Positions 46,027 to 56,934 of a stretch of 64,000 bases of DNA are shown here, one piece after another; the stretch's first letter is position 1, and each line of letters begins with the position of its first letter. Origin of the DNA: Micromonospora fulviviridis (GTDB taxonomy: Bacteria; Actinomycetota; Actinomycetes; Mycobacteriales; Micromonosporaceae); assembly GCF_014648395.1 (NCBI RefSeq), contig NZ_BMRA01000006.1, forward strand, positions 283,100-347,099, given 5' to 3'. Below the pieces are notes generated by a model that was not told the origin of the DNA, did not search any database, and saw only the letters and a list, made by a program, of their open reading frames with translations. Made by a program: the position numbers and the translations under genes.

Positions 46027-47289
46027 GTGGACGCCAGACGCACCACCGTGCGCGACATGCGTCGTGCCAACCGGTCGGTCCTGCTCACCCGGATCTGGCT
46101 GGACGGCCCGCTGAGCCGGCACGAGCTGGGGCAGTCCACCGCGCTCAGCCTGGCCAGCGTGAGCAACCTGGTCGGCGAGATGATCGCCGAGGGCCTGGTC
46201 GAGGAGGCCGGCTCGGTCGAGTCCGACGGCGGCCGCCCCCGCGTGCTGCTCCGGGTCGCCCCCGGCTACGGCTACCTGGTCGGCGCCGACGTCGGCGAGA
46301 CCCGGGTGCAGGTCGAACTCTTCGACCTGGCGATGACCGCACTGGCGAAGGCGGAGTACCCGATCGCGGCCGCCGAGCCCGACCCCCGGCAGGTCACCGA
46401 CCACCTGCTGCACGGCCTCACCGCCGTGATCGAGCAGGCCGGCGTCGACCCGGCCGCGGTGCTCGGCTTCGGCGTCGCCGTCTCCGGCACCGTCGAGCGC
46501 ACCGCCGACGCCGTGGTGCACGCGCAGACCCTCGGCTGGGACGGCGTGCCGCTCGGTGCCATGCTGCGCGCCGGCACGGACATCCCGGTGCACATCGACA
46601 ACGGCGCCAAGACGCTCGGCCAGGCCGAGATGTGGTTCGGCGCCGGGCGCGGCGTCCGGCACGCGGTCATCGCCCTGGTCGGCTCCGGCGTCGGGGCGTG
46701 CGTGGTGGCCGACGGCGTGGGCTACCGCGGCGCGCACAGCAGCGCCGGCGAGTGGGGGCACACCACCATCGTGTACGGGGGCCGCCGCTGCCGCTGCGGC
46801 AACCTCGGCTGCCTGGAGGCGTACGTCGGGGCGGAGGGGGTGCTGGACCGGTTCCGGCAGGCCAACCGGGGCCGTCCGGCGGCCGGCGGCGACGAGGAGA
46901 GCGCCTTCGGCGAGCTGCTGCGTGCCAGCAGCCGCACCGCCGCCAAGGTGCTCGACGAGACGGTCGGCTACCTCGGCGCCGGGGTGGCGAACCTGGTGAA
47001 CCTCTTCAACCCGGAGCGGGTGGTGCTCGGCGGCTGGGCCGGCCTGGCCCTGGGTGAGCGCTACCTGCCGCAGATCCGCGAGGTCACCGCGCGGCACGCG
47101 CTGCGCCAGCCGTACGCCCAGACCTCGATCGAGCTGTGCCGGCTCGGACCGGACGCGGTCGCGATGGGCGCGGCCACCCTGCCGATGGCCCGGCTGCTGC
47201 GCGACGGCGGTGTGCCGCGCGAGCCGGCGGCCCGGGTGGTCCCGGCGCCGGCGCGGCCGGCGCGGCGGCCCCGGACGCGGACCCGCTGA
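46027..47289 (+). CDS. ROK-family transcriptional regulator (NagC/Mlc type)
   Basis: This 420-residue protein has an N-terminal MarR-like winged helix (about 10-70, LSRHELGQSTALSLASVSNL) and a ROK sugar-kinase-like domain (about 85-385), with the phosphate-binding loop region and the zinc motif CRCGNLGCLEAY. Such regulators lose DNA binding when a sugar or sugar phosphate is bound. Its neighbours are the chitinase and GH30 glucanase genes, which suggests that a chitin or glucan product is the signal. GTG 46027 start; ribosome site weak (GGACGGCGG). Confidence 0.9.
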   Translation: MDARRTTVRDMRRANRSVLLTRIWLDGPLSRHELGQSTALSLASVSNLVGEMIAEGLVEEAGSVESDGGRPRVLLRVAPGYGYLVGADVGETRVQVELFDLAMTALAKAEYPIAAAEPDPRQVTDHLLHGLTAVIEQAGVDPAAVLGFGVAVSGTVERTADAVVHAQTLGWDGVPLGAMLRAGTDIPVHIDNGAKTLGQAEMWFGAGRGVRHAVIALVGSGVGACVVADGVGYRGAHSSAGEWGHTTIVYGGRRCRCGNLGCLEAYVGAEGVLDRFRQANRGRPAAGGDEESAFGELLRASSRTAAKVLDETVGYLGAGVANLVNLFNPERVVLGGWAGLALGERYLPQIREVTARHALRQPYAQTSIELCRLGPDAVAMGAATLPMARLLRDGGVPREPAARVVPAPARPARRPRTRTR

Positions 47290-47293
47290 GCCA

Positions 47294-47325
47294 CCGGGCC
47301 GGCGGCGGGAGCGCCACCGGCCCGG
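47294..47325. terminator. Hairpin between ROK and GH30 genes
   Basis: Nine-base inverted repeat CCGGGCCGG (47294-47302) and CCGGCCCGG (47317-47325) with a 14-base loop that contains a smaller stem. Lies between two convergent ends, 7 bases from the GH30 stop. Confidence 0.6.
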
Positions 47326-47332
47326 CCCCGGC

Positions 47333-49222
47333 TCAGGACGGGAGCGTCCACTTCTGGTTGGCCCCGCCGGTGCAGCTCCAGATCTGCGTCTTCGTGCCGT
47401 CGGCGGAGGTGTTGCCGGTGACGTCGAGGCACTTGTTGGCCTGCGGGTTCACGAGGTCCCGCCCGGCTGTCCAGGTCCACTGCTGGGCGGCGCTGCCGTT
47501 GCAGGTCCACAGCTGCACCTTCGTGCCGTTGGCGGTGCCGCCGCCGGCCACGTCGAGGCACTTGCCGAGCGAGCGGAGGGTGCCGTCGGCGGCCCGGGTC
47601 CACTGCTGGTTCGCGCCGCCGGTGCAGCTCCAGATCTGCGCCGGCGTGCCGTCGGCGCTGGAGTTGTCGGTGACGTCGAGGCACTTGCCGCCGATGCCGG
47701 TGATGGGGCCGGTCGGCGTGCCGCCGCCGCCGGACGGGGTGCCGGACCAGGTGAACGTGGCGGTGGTGCGCGCCGGCAGGGTGTAGGTGAAGGACTGGCC
47801 GCCCCAGACCACCTTCACCGACTGGGCGGAGCCGCCGCCGTTGTGCGCGAGCAGCGCCTTGGTCCCGTCCGGGTTGCGGTACGCGACGTTCTGCACCGTG
47901 CCGTTGGCGGTGGAGTCGATCCGCAGCGCCCCGGGCCGGACGAACTTGGTCAGGTGGCCGGTGGTGTAGTACTCGATCGTGTAGTCGACCTGGCCGGCGC
48001 GGGCGCCGCCCTCCTGCACGGTGATGAGGCCGGTGCAGGTGCCGCAGCCGCCGTTGTGCGGACCCATGAACTGGTTGACCGCGAGGCTCCACTTCACCAC
48101 GCTCCGGCTCCAGTTCCGGGCGTAGTTCACGATGTCGGCCATGTCCTCGTTGTGCTGGTTGGCGATCCAGGTGCCGCCGGAGTGCTCGGTGCTGAACTGC
48201 GACACCGCCGGGTACTGGCCGTGCACCTGGCTGCCGACCGCCGGGTCACCCCAGTAGCCGTGCCACGCGATGCCGCCGAAGAGCGGGTCGGTGCGCACCG
48301 CGCTGTCGGCGAGCAGCCCGGAGCCGATGGTGCCGTAGTCGCCGTAGTTCCAGTCGTGCACCAGCACCTTGGTGGTGATGCCGGCGGCCCGGAACGCCGG
48401 GTAGACGAAGTTCTTGGTCAGCTCGACCAGGCCGGAGGAGTTCCAGCTCATCCCCGGGTAGTCCATGGCCGTGGGGTTGCCGGACTGGCAGCAGTTCGGC
48501 TCGTTCTGCACCGAGAGGTAGTCGACCTTCACGCCCCGGGCCGCGTACGCCTGGATGGTCTTCACGAAGTACTGGGCGTAGGTGGCGTAGTACTCCCACT
48601 TGAGCCAGCCCATCTGGTCCATCCGGCCGTTGTCCTTCATCCAGCCGGGCGCGCTCCACGGCACCACCATCACCCGCAGCGCCGGGTTGAGCTGCCGGGC
48701 CTGCGCGGTGAGCAGTTCGACGTCGGTGTCGTAGCCGTTGGTCCCGAAGTCGTTGAGGTCGCAGCAGGTGTCGTCGAGCGAGACGTTGCCGGGCCGGGAC
48801 AGGTCGGAGGCGCCGATCGGGTTGCGCACGTAGGACAGGCCGATGCCGTCGGTGGGGCTGAACAGCCTGCGCATCACCTCGTCCCGCGTGGCCGCGCTCA
48901 CCGGCCCGCCGCGCAGCAGGTACGCCGTGGTGTCGGTGATGGACGCCCCGGCGCCCTCGAACGGCTGGTAGCGGGTGTTCTCGTCGACGGTGATGGTGTG
49001 CGTGGCGGCGGGGCTGGTGGCGGCGAAACTCAGCGAGCTCTGCTGTTGCAGGCCCCGGGTGACGGTCCGCCCGCCGGAGTCGGAGGTGGTGGTCAGCCAG
49101 ACGTTGACGGTCTCGCCGGCGGCCTGGGCGGCCGGCGGTGGGGCGAGGGCGAGGGTGGCGGCCGTGAGGCAGAACGCCAGGACGGCGCGGCCGGTGAGCC
49201 GGGGAAGGGTGGTGGGGGACAC
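47333..49222 (-). CDS. Secreted GH30 glycoside hydrolase with ricin-B (CBM13) lectin domain
   Basis: This 629-residue exoenzyme has a signal peptide (about 1-36, LTGRAVLAFCLTAATLALAP) and a GH30 catalytic barrel with a beta side domain (about 45-475). The acid/base Glu is in SVQNEPNCC and the nucleophile Glu in FSTEHSGGTW. A C-terminal beta-trefoil (about 495-629) carries three QxW-like repeats (IWSCTGGANQQW). GH30 covers beta-1,6-glucanases, glucosylceramidases and xylanases; I cannot choose. GTG 49222 has GGGAG at 7 bases and fits the signal peptide better than ATG 49249. Confidence 0.9.
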   Translation of the reverse strand: MSPTTLPRLTGRAVLAFCLTAATLALAPPPAAQAAGETVNVWLTTTSDSGGRTVTRGLQQQSSLSFAATSPAATHTITVDENTRYQPFEGAGASITDTTAYLLRGGPVSAATRDEVMRRLFSPTDGIGLSYVRNPIGASDLSRPGNVSLDDTCCDLNDFGTNGYDTDVELLTAQARQLNPALRVMVVPWSAPGWMKDNGRMDQMGWLKWEYYATYAQYFVKTIQAYAARGVKVDYLSVQNEPNCCQSGNPTAMDYPGMSWNSSGLVELTKNFVYPAFRAAGITTKVLVHDWNYGDYGTIGSGLLADSAVRTDPLFGGIAWHGYWGDPAVGSQVHGQYPAVSQFSTEHSGGTWIANQHNEDMADIVNYARNWSRSVVKWSLAVNQFMGPHNGGCGTCTGLITVQEGGARAGQVDYTIEYYTTGHLTKFVRPGALRIDSTANGTVQNVAYRNPDGTKALLAHNGGGSAQSVKVVWGGQSFTYTLPARTTATFTWSGTPSGGGGTPTGPITGIGGKCLDVTDNSSADGTPAQIWSCTGGANQQWTRAADGTLRSLGKCLDVAGGGTANGTKVQLWTCNGSAAQQWTWTAGRDLVNPQANKCLDVTGNTSADGTKTQIWSCTGGANQKWTLPS

Positions 49223-49258
49223 GGATGCTCCCTTCGGATCAATCGACATCCGTGCATG

Positions 49259-49287
49259 AGAAAACCCTTCGCATCTGCTTATGTCAA
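49259..49287 (-). promoter_or_regulatory. Likely GH30 promoter
   Basis: On the minus strand a perfect TTGACA (49287-49282) stands 17 bases before a weak TTTTCT -10-like hexamer (49264-49259), about 40 bases upstream of the GTG start. The motif GCATGAnAAAA occurs twice nearby (49254 and 49289, plus strand). The consensus -35 is unusual in this DNA. Confidence 0.5.
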
Positions 49288-49291
49288 GGCA

Positions 49292-49305
49292 TGAAAAAAG
49301 TGCCC
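49292..49305. repeat. 14-bp repeat TGAAAAAAGTGCCC, copy 1
   Basis: An exact copy of TGAAAAAAGTGCCC that also occurs at 58072-58085, in the same orientation. Copy 1 overlaps a terminator-like hairpin. In this composition a run of six A in a shared 14-mer is not expected by chance. Confidence 0.6.
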
Positions 49306-49322
49306 ACGGGCCTGCCGCGGGC
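49294..49322 (-). terminator. Intrinsic terminator with U-run after GH1
   Basis: On the minus strand a stem GCCCGCGG / CCGTGGGC (one mismatch, 5-base loop) is followed by AC and six T. This is the classic intrinsic form, rare in such GC-rich DNA. It would stop transcripts from the GH1 end of the transporter operon. Confidence 0.75.
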
Positions 49323-49329
49323 ATGGGAA

Positions 49330-49363
49330 CGCGGCCGCCCGGGGTCCCGTCCGGGCGGCCGCG
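49330..49363 (-). terminator. Second hairpin after GH1
   Basis: Perfect 13-bp inverted repeat (arm CGCGGCCGCCCGG, 49330-49342) with an 8-base loop, 13 bases after the GH1 stop. Together with the U-run hairpin next to it, the operon end carries a double terminator. Confidence 0.75.
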
Positions 49364-49375
49364 CTGAGCTGCGGG

Positions 49376-50842
49376 TCAGCGCTCCCCGCGCACCCGCCGG
49401 ACGGTGTCGCGGTACCACTGCGCGCTGCGCTTCGGCGTGCGCCGCTGGGTGTCGTAGTCCACCCGGACGATGCCGAAGCGCTTGTCGTACCCGTACGCCC
49501 ACTCGAAGTTGTCCAGCAGCGACCAGGCGAAGTAGCCGCGCACGTCCGCGCCGGCCTGCCGGGCCCGGGCCACCGCCCGCAGGTGCTCGGCCAGGTACGC
49601 CACCCGGTCGTCGTCGGCCACGAACCCGTCGGCGTCCGGCTCGTCGTCGAAGGCCGCCCCGTTCTCCGTGATCACCATGGGCACGCCCGGGTAGTCGCGG
49701 TGCAGCCGGACCAGCAGCTCGGTGAAGGACTCCGGCACGATCTCCCAGTCCATCGCGGTGCGCGGCAGGTCCCGGCGGATGACCCGGCGCACCGGCCGGC
49801 CGTCGTCGTCCCGCTCCCGGCCCTGCTCGTCCACGCCGGAGTGCACCTGCCCGAAGTAGTAGTTCACCCCGAGCACGTCGATCGGCGACGAGATGACCGC
49901 CAGGTCGCCCTCCTGCACCGGGATGCGCACCCCCTCGGCGGCCAGGTCGGCGACCACGTCCTCCGGGTAGGAGCCGCGGAACACCGGGTCGAGGTAGAGC
50001 CGGTTGCCCAGCCCGTCGGCCGCCCGGGCCGCGTCGCGGTCGGCCGCGCTGTCGGTAGCCGGGTCGGCGGTGGACAGGTTGACGGTCAGGCCCAGCTCGA
50101 TCGGGGTGGCGGCCGCCGCGCGCAGCCGCTGCACCGCCAGCCCGTGACCGAGCAGCAGGTGGTGCGCGGCGGCGATCCCGTCACCCAGGTCGCGCCGGCC
50201 CGGGGCGTGGTTGCCGTACGCGTACCCGAGCATCGCCGAGCACCACGGCTCGTTCAGCGTGGTCCAGGTCTTCACCCGGTCGCCGAGGGCGGCGAAGACC
50301 AGCTCCGCGTAGTCGGCGAAGCGGTAGGCGGTGTCCCGGTTCGGCCAGCCGCCCGCGTCCTCCAGCTCCTGCGGCAGGTCCCAGTGGTAGAGCGTCACCC
50401 ACGGGTCGAGCCCGCGGCCGAGCAGCTCGTCCACCAGGCGGTCGTAGAAGGCCAGCCCGGCCGGGTTCGCCGGCCCGCGCCCGCCCGGCTGCACCCGCGG
50501 CCACGCCACCGAGAACCGGTACGTGTCCAGCCCCAGGTCGGCGATGAGCGCGACGTCCTCCGGCATCCGGTGGTAGTGGTCGCAGGCCACGTCGCCGTGG
50601 TCGCCGTTGGCCACCGCGCCGGGGACGCGGCAGAAGGTGTCCCAGATCGACGGCGTCCGGCCGTCCTCGGCCACCGCACCCTCGATCTGGTACGACGAGG
50701 TCGCCACCCCCCACCGGAAGGTCGGCGGAAGGGTGTCGATCGGGTCGGCCTGCCCTTGCGACGACTCCAGCTCGGCGCGTCTGTCGCCGCGCGACGACCT
50801 GGAGCCGTCGGTGGTGGCGGGGCGGGTGAGGTCGGTGTCCAT
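49376..50842 (-). CDS. Glycoside hydrolase family 1 beta-glucosidase, cytoplasmic
   Basis: This 488-residue GH1 enzyme has no signal peptide. Hallmarks are FRWGVATSSYQIEGAVAEDG at the start of the barrel (about 40), acid/base Glu in TLNEPWCSAMLGYAYG and nucleophile Glu in VITENGAAFDDE. The family hydrolyses beta-linked mono- or disaccharide units inside the cell. Its ATG 50842 follows GAGGAGAAC. It is the last gene of the LacI-ABC block (44-base gap to DppD), so it probably acts on the oligosaccharides the transporter brings in. Confidence 0.94.
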   Translation of the reverse strand: MDTDLTRPATTDGSRSSRGDRRAELESSQGQADPIDTLPPTFRWGVATSSYQIEGAVAEDGRTPSIWDTFCRVPGAVANGDHGDVACDHYHRMPEDVALIADLGLDTYRFSVAWPRVQPGGRGPANPAGLAFYDRLVDELLGRGLDPWVTLYHWDLPQELEDAGGWPNRDTAYRFADYAELVFAALGDRVKTWTTLNEPWCSAMLGYAYGNHAPGRRDLGDGIAAAHHLLLGHGLAVQRLRAAAATPIELGLTVNLSTADPATDSAADRDAARAADGLGNRLYLDPVFRGSYPEDVVADLAAEGVRIPVQEGDLAVISSPIDVLGVNYYFGQVHSGVDEQGRERDDDGRPVRRVIRRDLPRTAMDWEIVPESFTELLVRLHRDYPGVPMVITENGAAFDDEPDADGFVADDDRVAYLAEHLRAVARARQAGADVRGYFAWSLLDNFEWAYGYDKRFGIVRVDYDTQRRTPKRSAQWYRDTVRRVRGER

Positions 50843-50886
50843 GGTTCTCCTCGCGGTAGCGGGTCGTTCGGTCGGACGGAGGGTGG

Positions 50887-51881
<995 letters not shown>

Positions 51882-51885
<4 letters not shown>

Positions 51886-52919
51886 GGTGCGACCTCCTCT
51901 CGGGGGGCCGGCACCGGGCGGGAGGCCGGGGCCAGCACGGGGGTGAAGCCGACCCGCATCCGCACGGTGCGGCCGTCGGCGGTGCGGATCCGGGTCTTGC
52001 CGGCGCTGCGCAGCCGGGGGCTGACGAACTCGTCGATGCCGAAGTTGATCAGGGCGAGGGCGGTGCCGAGCAGCGCGATGGCCAGTCCGGCCGGGACGAA
52101 CCACCACCAGGCGCCCTGCGCGAGGGCCTGCTGGCCCTGCGCCCAGAACAGGATGGTGCCCCAGTTCCACGACGAGATCGACGAGATGCCGATGAAGGCC
52201 AGGGTGATCTCCGACATGACCGCGAAGATGACGGTGCCGACGAAGCCGGACGCGATGATCGCGGTGAGGTTCGGCAGGATCTCGAAGAGGATGATGCGCC
52301 AGGTCCGCTCGCCGGTGGCCCGGGCCGCCTCGACGTAGTCGCGGCGCCGCAGCGACAGCGTCTGGGCGCGCAGCACCCGGGCGCCCCACGCCCACGAGGT
52401 GAGGCCGATGATGAGCGCCACCAACGTGTCGCTGGCCTGCTCGACGATCGACGTCACGATGATGATCAGCGGCAGGGCGGGGATCACCAGGAACACGTTG
52501 GACAGCGCCGACAGGCCCTCGTCGGGCACCCCGCCGATGTAGCCGGCCGTCACACCGATGAGGATGGACAGGATCGTCGCCAGCACGCCGGCGAGCAGGC
52601 CCACCACCATGACGCTGCGCGCGCCGACCAGGATCTGGCTGAAGATGTCCTGACCGAGGTGGGTGGTGCCGAACCAGTGCCGGGCCGACGGCGCCTGGAG
52701 CACGTCGGCGCTGCGCGCGTCCGGGTCGTACGGCGCTACCCAGGGGCCGATGACCGCGAACAGGCAGTAGACGCCCAGGATGACCAGGCCGGTGGCGGCC
52801 TTGGCGTTGGCGACGAACCGGAACCGGCGCCGCTTCGCCCGGCCCGGCGCGGCCGACGGCTGGGCCATCGCTCCCTGGCCGGGGATGACCTGCTCGATGC
52901 TCGACGGTGAGATGGTCAT
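51882..52919 (-). CDS. ABC transporter permease (DppC/OppC type)
   Basis: This 345-residue membrane protein has an N-terminal cytosolic tail, a first helix (about 35-55) and five more helices in the BPD_transp_1 domain (about 100-300). The EAA loop is ARATGERTWRIILFEILPN, which contacts the ATPase. It ends with an extra cytosolic tail. Its gene overlaps DppD (4 bases) and follows DppB (3 bases), so they form one transcript. Confidence 0.92.
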
Positions 52920-52922
52920 CGC

Positions 52923-53896
<974 letters not shown>

Positions 53897-53900
<4 letters not shown>

Positions 53901-55060
53901 CGTGCCTCCCCCAGGGTGGCGGTGTGGTCCCGCTCGACCGCCGGCGCGGGCGGTGGCACGGTCGGGTCGGCGGGCGCGGCCGAGCCGGGGGTGTCGGCGG
54001 CGACGGTGTCGGGGTCGTAGAGCCAGCAGGCGGCCCAGTGGTCGGGCCGGTCGCCGATGTCCAGTCGCGGCGGCAGGTCGGTGGTGCAGCGCCGCATGGC
54101 GTGCGGGCACCGGGGGTGGAACCGGCAGCCGGCGGGCGGGGCGATCAGGCTCGGCGGTTCGCCCTGACCGCGGTCCTTCCCGGCGGCCGTGTCGACGCCG
54201 GCGCCGTCGCCGGTGATCCGCTCCGGGTCCGGCGCGGAGTCGGTGAGCAACCGCGTGTACGGGTGGGCCGGGCTCTGGGTGACGGTCTCGCTGTCGCCGC
54301 CCTCGACCATCCGGCCGGCGTACATCACGATCGTCTCGTCGGCGAAGTAGCGGGCCGAGGCGATGTCGTGCGTGATGTAGAGGATGGCGATGTTGAGCCG
54401 CTGCTTGAGGTCCTGCAGCAGGTTGAGCACGCCGAGGCGGATCGAGACGTCGAGCATGGAGACCGGCTCGTCGGCGAGGAGCACCTCCGGGTCGGCGCCG
54501 AGCGCCCGGGCGATGGCGACGCGCTGCCGCTGGCCGCCGGAGAGCTCGTGCGGGAACGCGTCCAGGTAGCGCTCGGGCGGGGTGAGGCTCACCCGGGTGA
54601 GCAGCTTGGCGAGGGCCGCGTCCAGCTCCTCGGCGCCGCGCCCGGCGTTGCCGTGGATCCGCAGCGACCGGGTCAGGTGGTAGCGGACGGTGTGCACCGG
54701 GTTCAACGAGGCGAACGGGTCCTGCAGGATCAGTTGGACCTGCCGCACGTACGACCGGAACGGCCGGCCACCGCGCACCCGGGTCGAGGTGCCGTGCAGG
54801 CGGATGTCGCCGGCGGTGCGGGGATAGATCTGGGCCAGCAGCCGCGCCACGGTGGACTTGCCGGAGCCGGACTCCCCGACCAGCGCGGTCACCCGGCCGC
54901 GACGCAGCGCGAACGATACGTCGTCGACGGCGTGCACGACGGCCGGCGTCCGGGAGAAGAGGTCACGCAGCCGCCTGCGGACGGGGAAGTGCTTGGTCAG
55001 GCCGACGGCCTCCAGCACCACCTCGTCGACCGGCGCCGCCGCGCTCTCGCTCAACGTCAT
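53897..55060 (-). CDS. ABC transporter ATP-binding protein (DppF/OppF type)
   Basis: This 387-residue ATPase has Walker A GESGSGKST, signature LSGGQRQRVAIARAL and Walker B LLADEPVSMLD. A C-terminal Opp-type extension has Cys pairs (GCRFHPRCPHAMRRC). The tail after residue about 350 is long, Pro/Ala-rich and low-complexity. It is the first transporter gene after the binding-protein gene, from which it is separated by a strong stem-loop. Confidence 0.93.
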
Positions 55061-55087
55061 GCCGAGTTCCTGTCTGAGCGTGGGGTG

Positions 55088-55124
55088 CGCCTCCCCGGCC
55101 GGCCGGGAGCCGGCCGGGGAGGCG
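55088..55124 (-). promoter_or_regulatory. Intercistronic stem-loop between binding-protein and transporter genes
   Basis: Perfect 15-bp inverted repeat (arm CGCCTCCCCGGCCGG, 55088-55102) with a 7-base loop and no U-run. It lies 11 bases downstream of the binding-protein stop codon and 28 bases before the DppF-type start. By analogy with malE-type operons it may stabilise the upstream mRNA or attenuate readthrough, giving more binding protein than membrane subunits. Confidence 0.7.
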
Positions 55125-55135
55125 GTTTGGCGAGG

Positions 55136-56812
55136 TCAGCCGTTGGCGGGCTTGAGGTGCAGGACCACGTCCAGCGCGTTGGGCTGGGTGGGCTGCATGG
55201 CGCCGTACGGGTTCGAGTCGTCCGGCCAGCCGGTCCAGTTCTTCGTGCTGTACGCGCCGCCGATGTTGTCCGCGCCGACCGGGATCATCGGCATCTGGTC
55301 GACGAAGATCTTCTGCAGCGCGTTCATGGCGGTGGTACGCGCGGCCTCGTCGGTCGCGTTCGCGTAGGCGACCAGAGCGTCGGTCGCCTCCTTGTTGTTG
55401 AAGCGGCCGAAGTTGCCGGCGGGGGAGGCGGTGCCGATCGGCTTGAGCTGCCGGCCGTCCATGATCGTCCGGTAGATGTCGTACGGCGTGGCGCCGCCCT
55501 CGGTCCACCGGAAGGTCGCCTCGAAGTTGCCCTGCTCGACGTTGCGGAACCAGGCGTCCTGGTTGGCCTTGTCGACCGTGGCCGCGATGCCGATCTTCGA
55601 CAGGTTGTCCTTCACGATCTCCAGGCTGGTCTGGTAGTCGGACCAGCCGGCCGGGTCGGTCAGCTTGACGGTGACGGCCTTGCCGGTCTTGTCCTTGAGG
55701 GTGTTGCCCTCCAGCTTGTAGCCGGCGCCGGTCAGCAGCGCCTTGGCGCCCTCGACGTCGACCTTGTGCTCCTGGCCCTTGAACTCGGGCGCGACGAACG
55801 AGTCACCGGCCGGGCTGGGCAGGCCGGTCACGCTCTTCACCTGCGGGTGGAAGTAGCCGGCCTCGGCCGTGGTGAAGATGTCGGCGCGGTCGATGACCAT
55901 GTTCATGGCGCGGCGCAGCGCCGGGTCGTCGAACGGCTTCTTCGTGGTGTTCAGGTAGAGGCCGTGGATGCCGAGGATCGCCGGCGCCCACACCTTGTGG
56001 TGCTCCTGGTCCTTGGCCACGAAGACGGCCTGGTAGTTGGGGATGAAGACGAAGCTCCACTCCGACTCGCCGTTGGCCAGGGCGGTGGTCTGCGCGCTGT
56101 TGTCCGTGTAGGAGGTGTAGCGCAGCTCCTTGACCTTCGGCAGGTCCTGCCAGTAGCCCTTGTCGCGCACCGACAGGGTCATGCTGGCCGGGGTGAAGGA
56201 CTTCAGGGTGTACGGGCCGCTGCCGACCGGCTGCTTGACGGTGTCGGTCGTCGGGTCGCTGATCTTCTCCCAGATGTGCTTGGGCACGATCGGCACCCGC
56301 CACAGCACCTTCTGCTGGTTGACGAACTGCGGGCTCTCCATCTTGATGGTGACTTCGTTGCCGCTGGCGGTCGCGTCCGTGTAGGGCACGCCCTGGTCGT
56401 TCAGCGCCGGGTACTTCTTCACCAGGTTGTAGGTGAAGGCGACGTCCTCGGCGGTGACCTTCTGCCCGTCCGACCAGGTGGCGTTGTCCCGGATGGTGAC
56501 CTTCACCGAGGTGTAGTCCTGCGACCACTCGGCCTTGGTGGCCAGCCACGGCTTGAACGGGTCGGCCGGCTTTACCGGGTTCCACATCATCAGCGGCTCG
56601 TAGATCTGCCAGCGGTAGCCCAGCGAGGCCGCGGCGGACGTGGTGAGGAACGGGTTGTTGTTCTCGGCCTGCGGGCCGTTCGGCATGCCGACGTTCAGCA
56701 CCGTGGCCGTCGGGCCGTTCTTCTTGTTGGCGTTCGGGCTGTCGCCGCAGGCCGCGACGCCGGTGGCCATCGCGCCGGCCAGCGCGACGGCGAGGAGTTG
56801 CCTTCTTCTCAT
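55136..56812 (-). CDS. Family-5 ABC transporter substrate-binding lipoprotein
   Basis: This 558-residue lipoprotein has a type II signal peptide with lipobox VAAC (Cys22) and the SBP_bac_5 fold: YEPLMMWNPVKPADPFKPWL, then VTIRDNATWSDGQKVTAEDVAF and the C-terminal lobe. Family-5 proteins bind peptides, nickel, or beta-linked oligosaccharides. Here GH1 in the same operon and nearby glucan/chitin enzymes favour oligosaccharides. A GAGGGAGACC site precedes ATG 56812. Confidence 0.92.
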   Translation of the reverse strand: MRRRQLLAVALAGAMATGVAACGDSPNANKKNGPTATVLNVGMPNGPQAENNNPFLTTSAAASLGYRWQIYEPLMMWNPVKPADPFKPWLATKAEWSQDYTSVKVTIRDNATWSDGQKVTAEDVAFTYNLVKKYPALNDQGVPYTDATASGNEVTIKMESPQFVNQQKVLWRVPIVPKHIWEKISDPTTDTVKQPVGSGPYTLKSFTPASMTLSVRDKGYWQDLPKVKELRYTSYTDNSAQTTALANGESEWSFVFIPNYQAVFVAKDQEHHKVWAPAILGIHGLYLNTTKKPFDDPALRRAMNMVIDRADIFTTAEAGYFHPQVKSVTGLPSPAGDSFVAPEFKGQEHKVDVEGAKALLTGAGYKLEGNTLKDKTGKAVTVKLTDPAGWSDYQTSLEIVKDNLSKIGIAATVDKANQDAWFRNVEQGNFEATFRWTEGGATPYDIYRTIMDGRQLKPIGTASPAGNFGRFNNKEATDALVAYANATDEAARTTAMNALQKIFVDQMPMIPVGADNIGGAYSTKNWTGWPDDSNPYGAMQPTQPNALDVVLHLKPANG

Positions 56813-56880
56813 GGAGGTCTCCCTCGGTGCTCCCGCAATCCTCGAGCGGGATGTGGTGGATGGAGGGTGTGCGGTGTTAC

Positions 56881-56907
56881 CACCGGTGGGCGGGGTGCCC
56901 GCCGGTG
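56881..56907 (-). terminator. Hairpin after lacI
   Basis: GGCGGG/CCCGCC core stem with flanking CACCGG/CCGGTG arms (one bulge), 28 bases past the LacI stop and upstream of the binding-protein gene. May part the regulator transcript from the operon. The stem is moderate. Confidence 0.45.
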
Positions 56908-56934
56908 CGGGTGGTGGATAAAGCGGTGGCGAGG

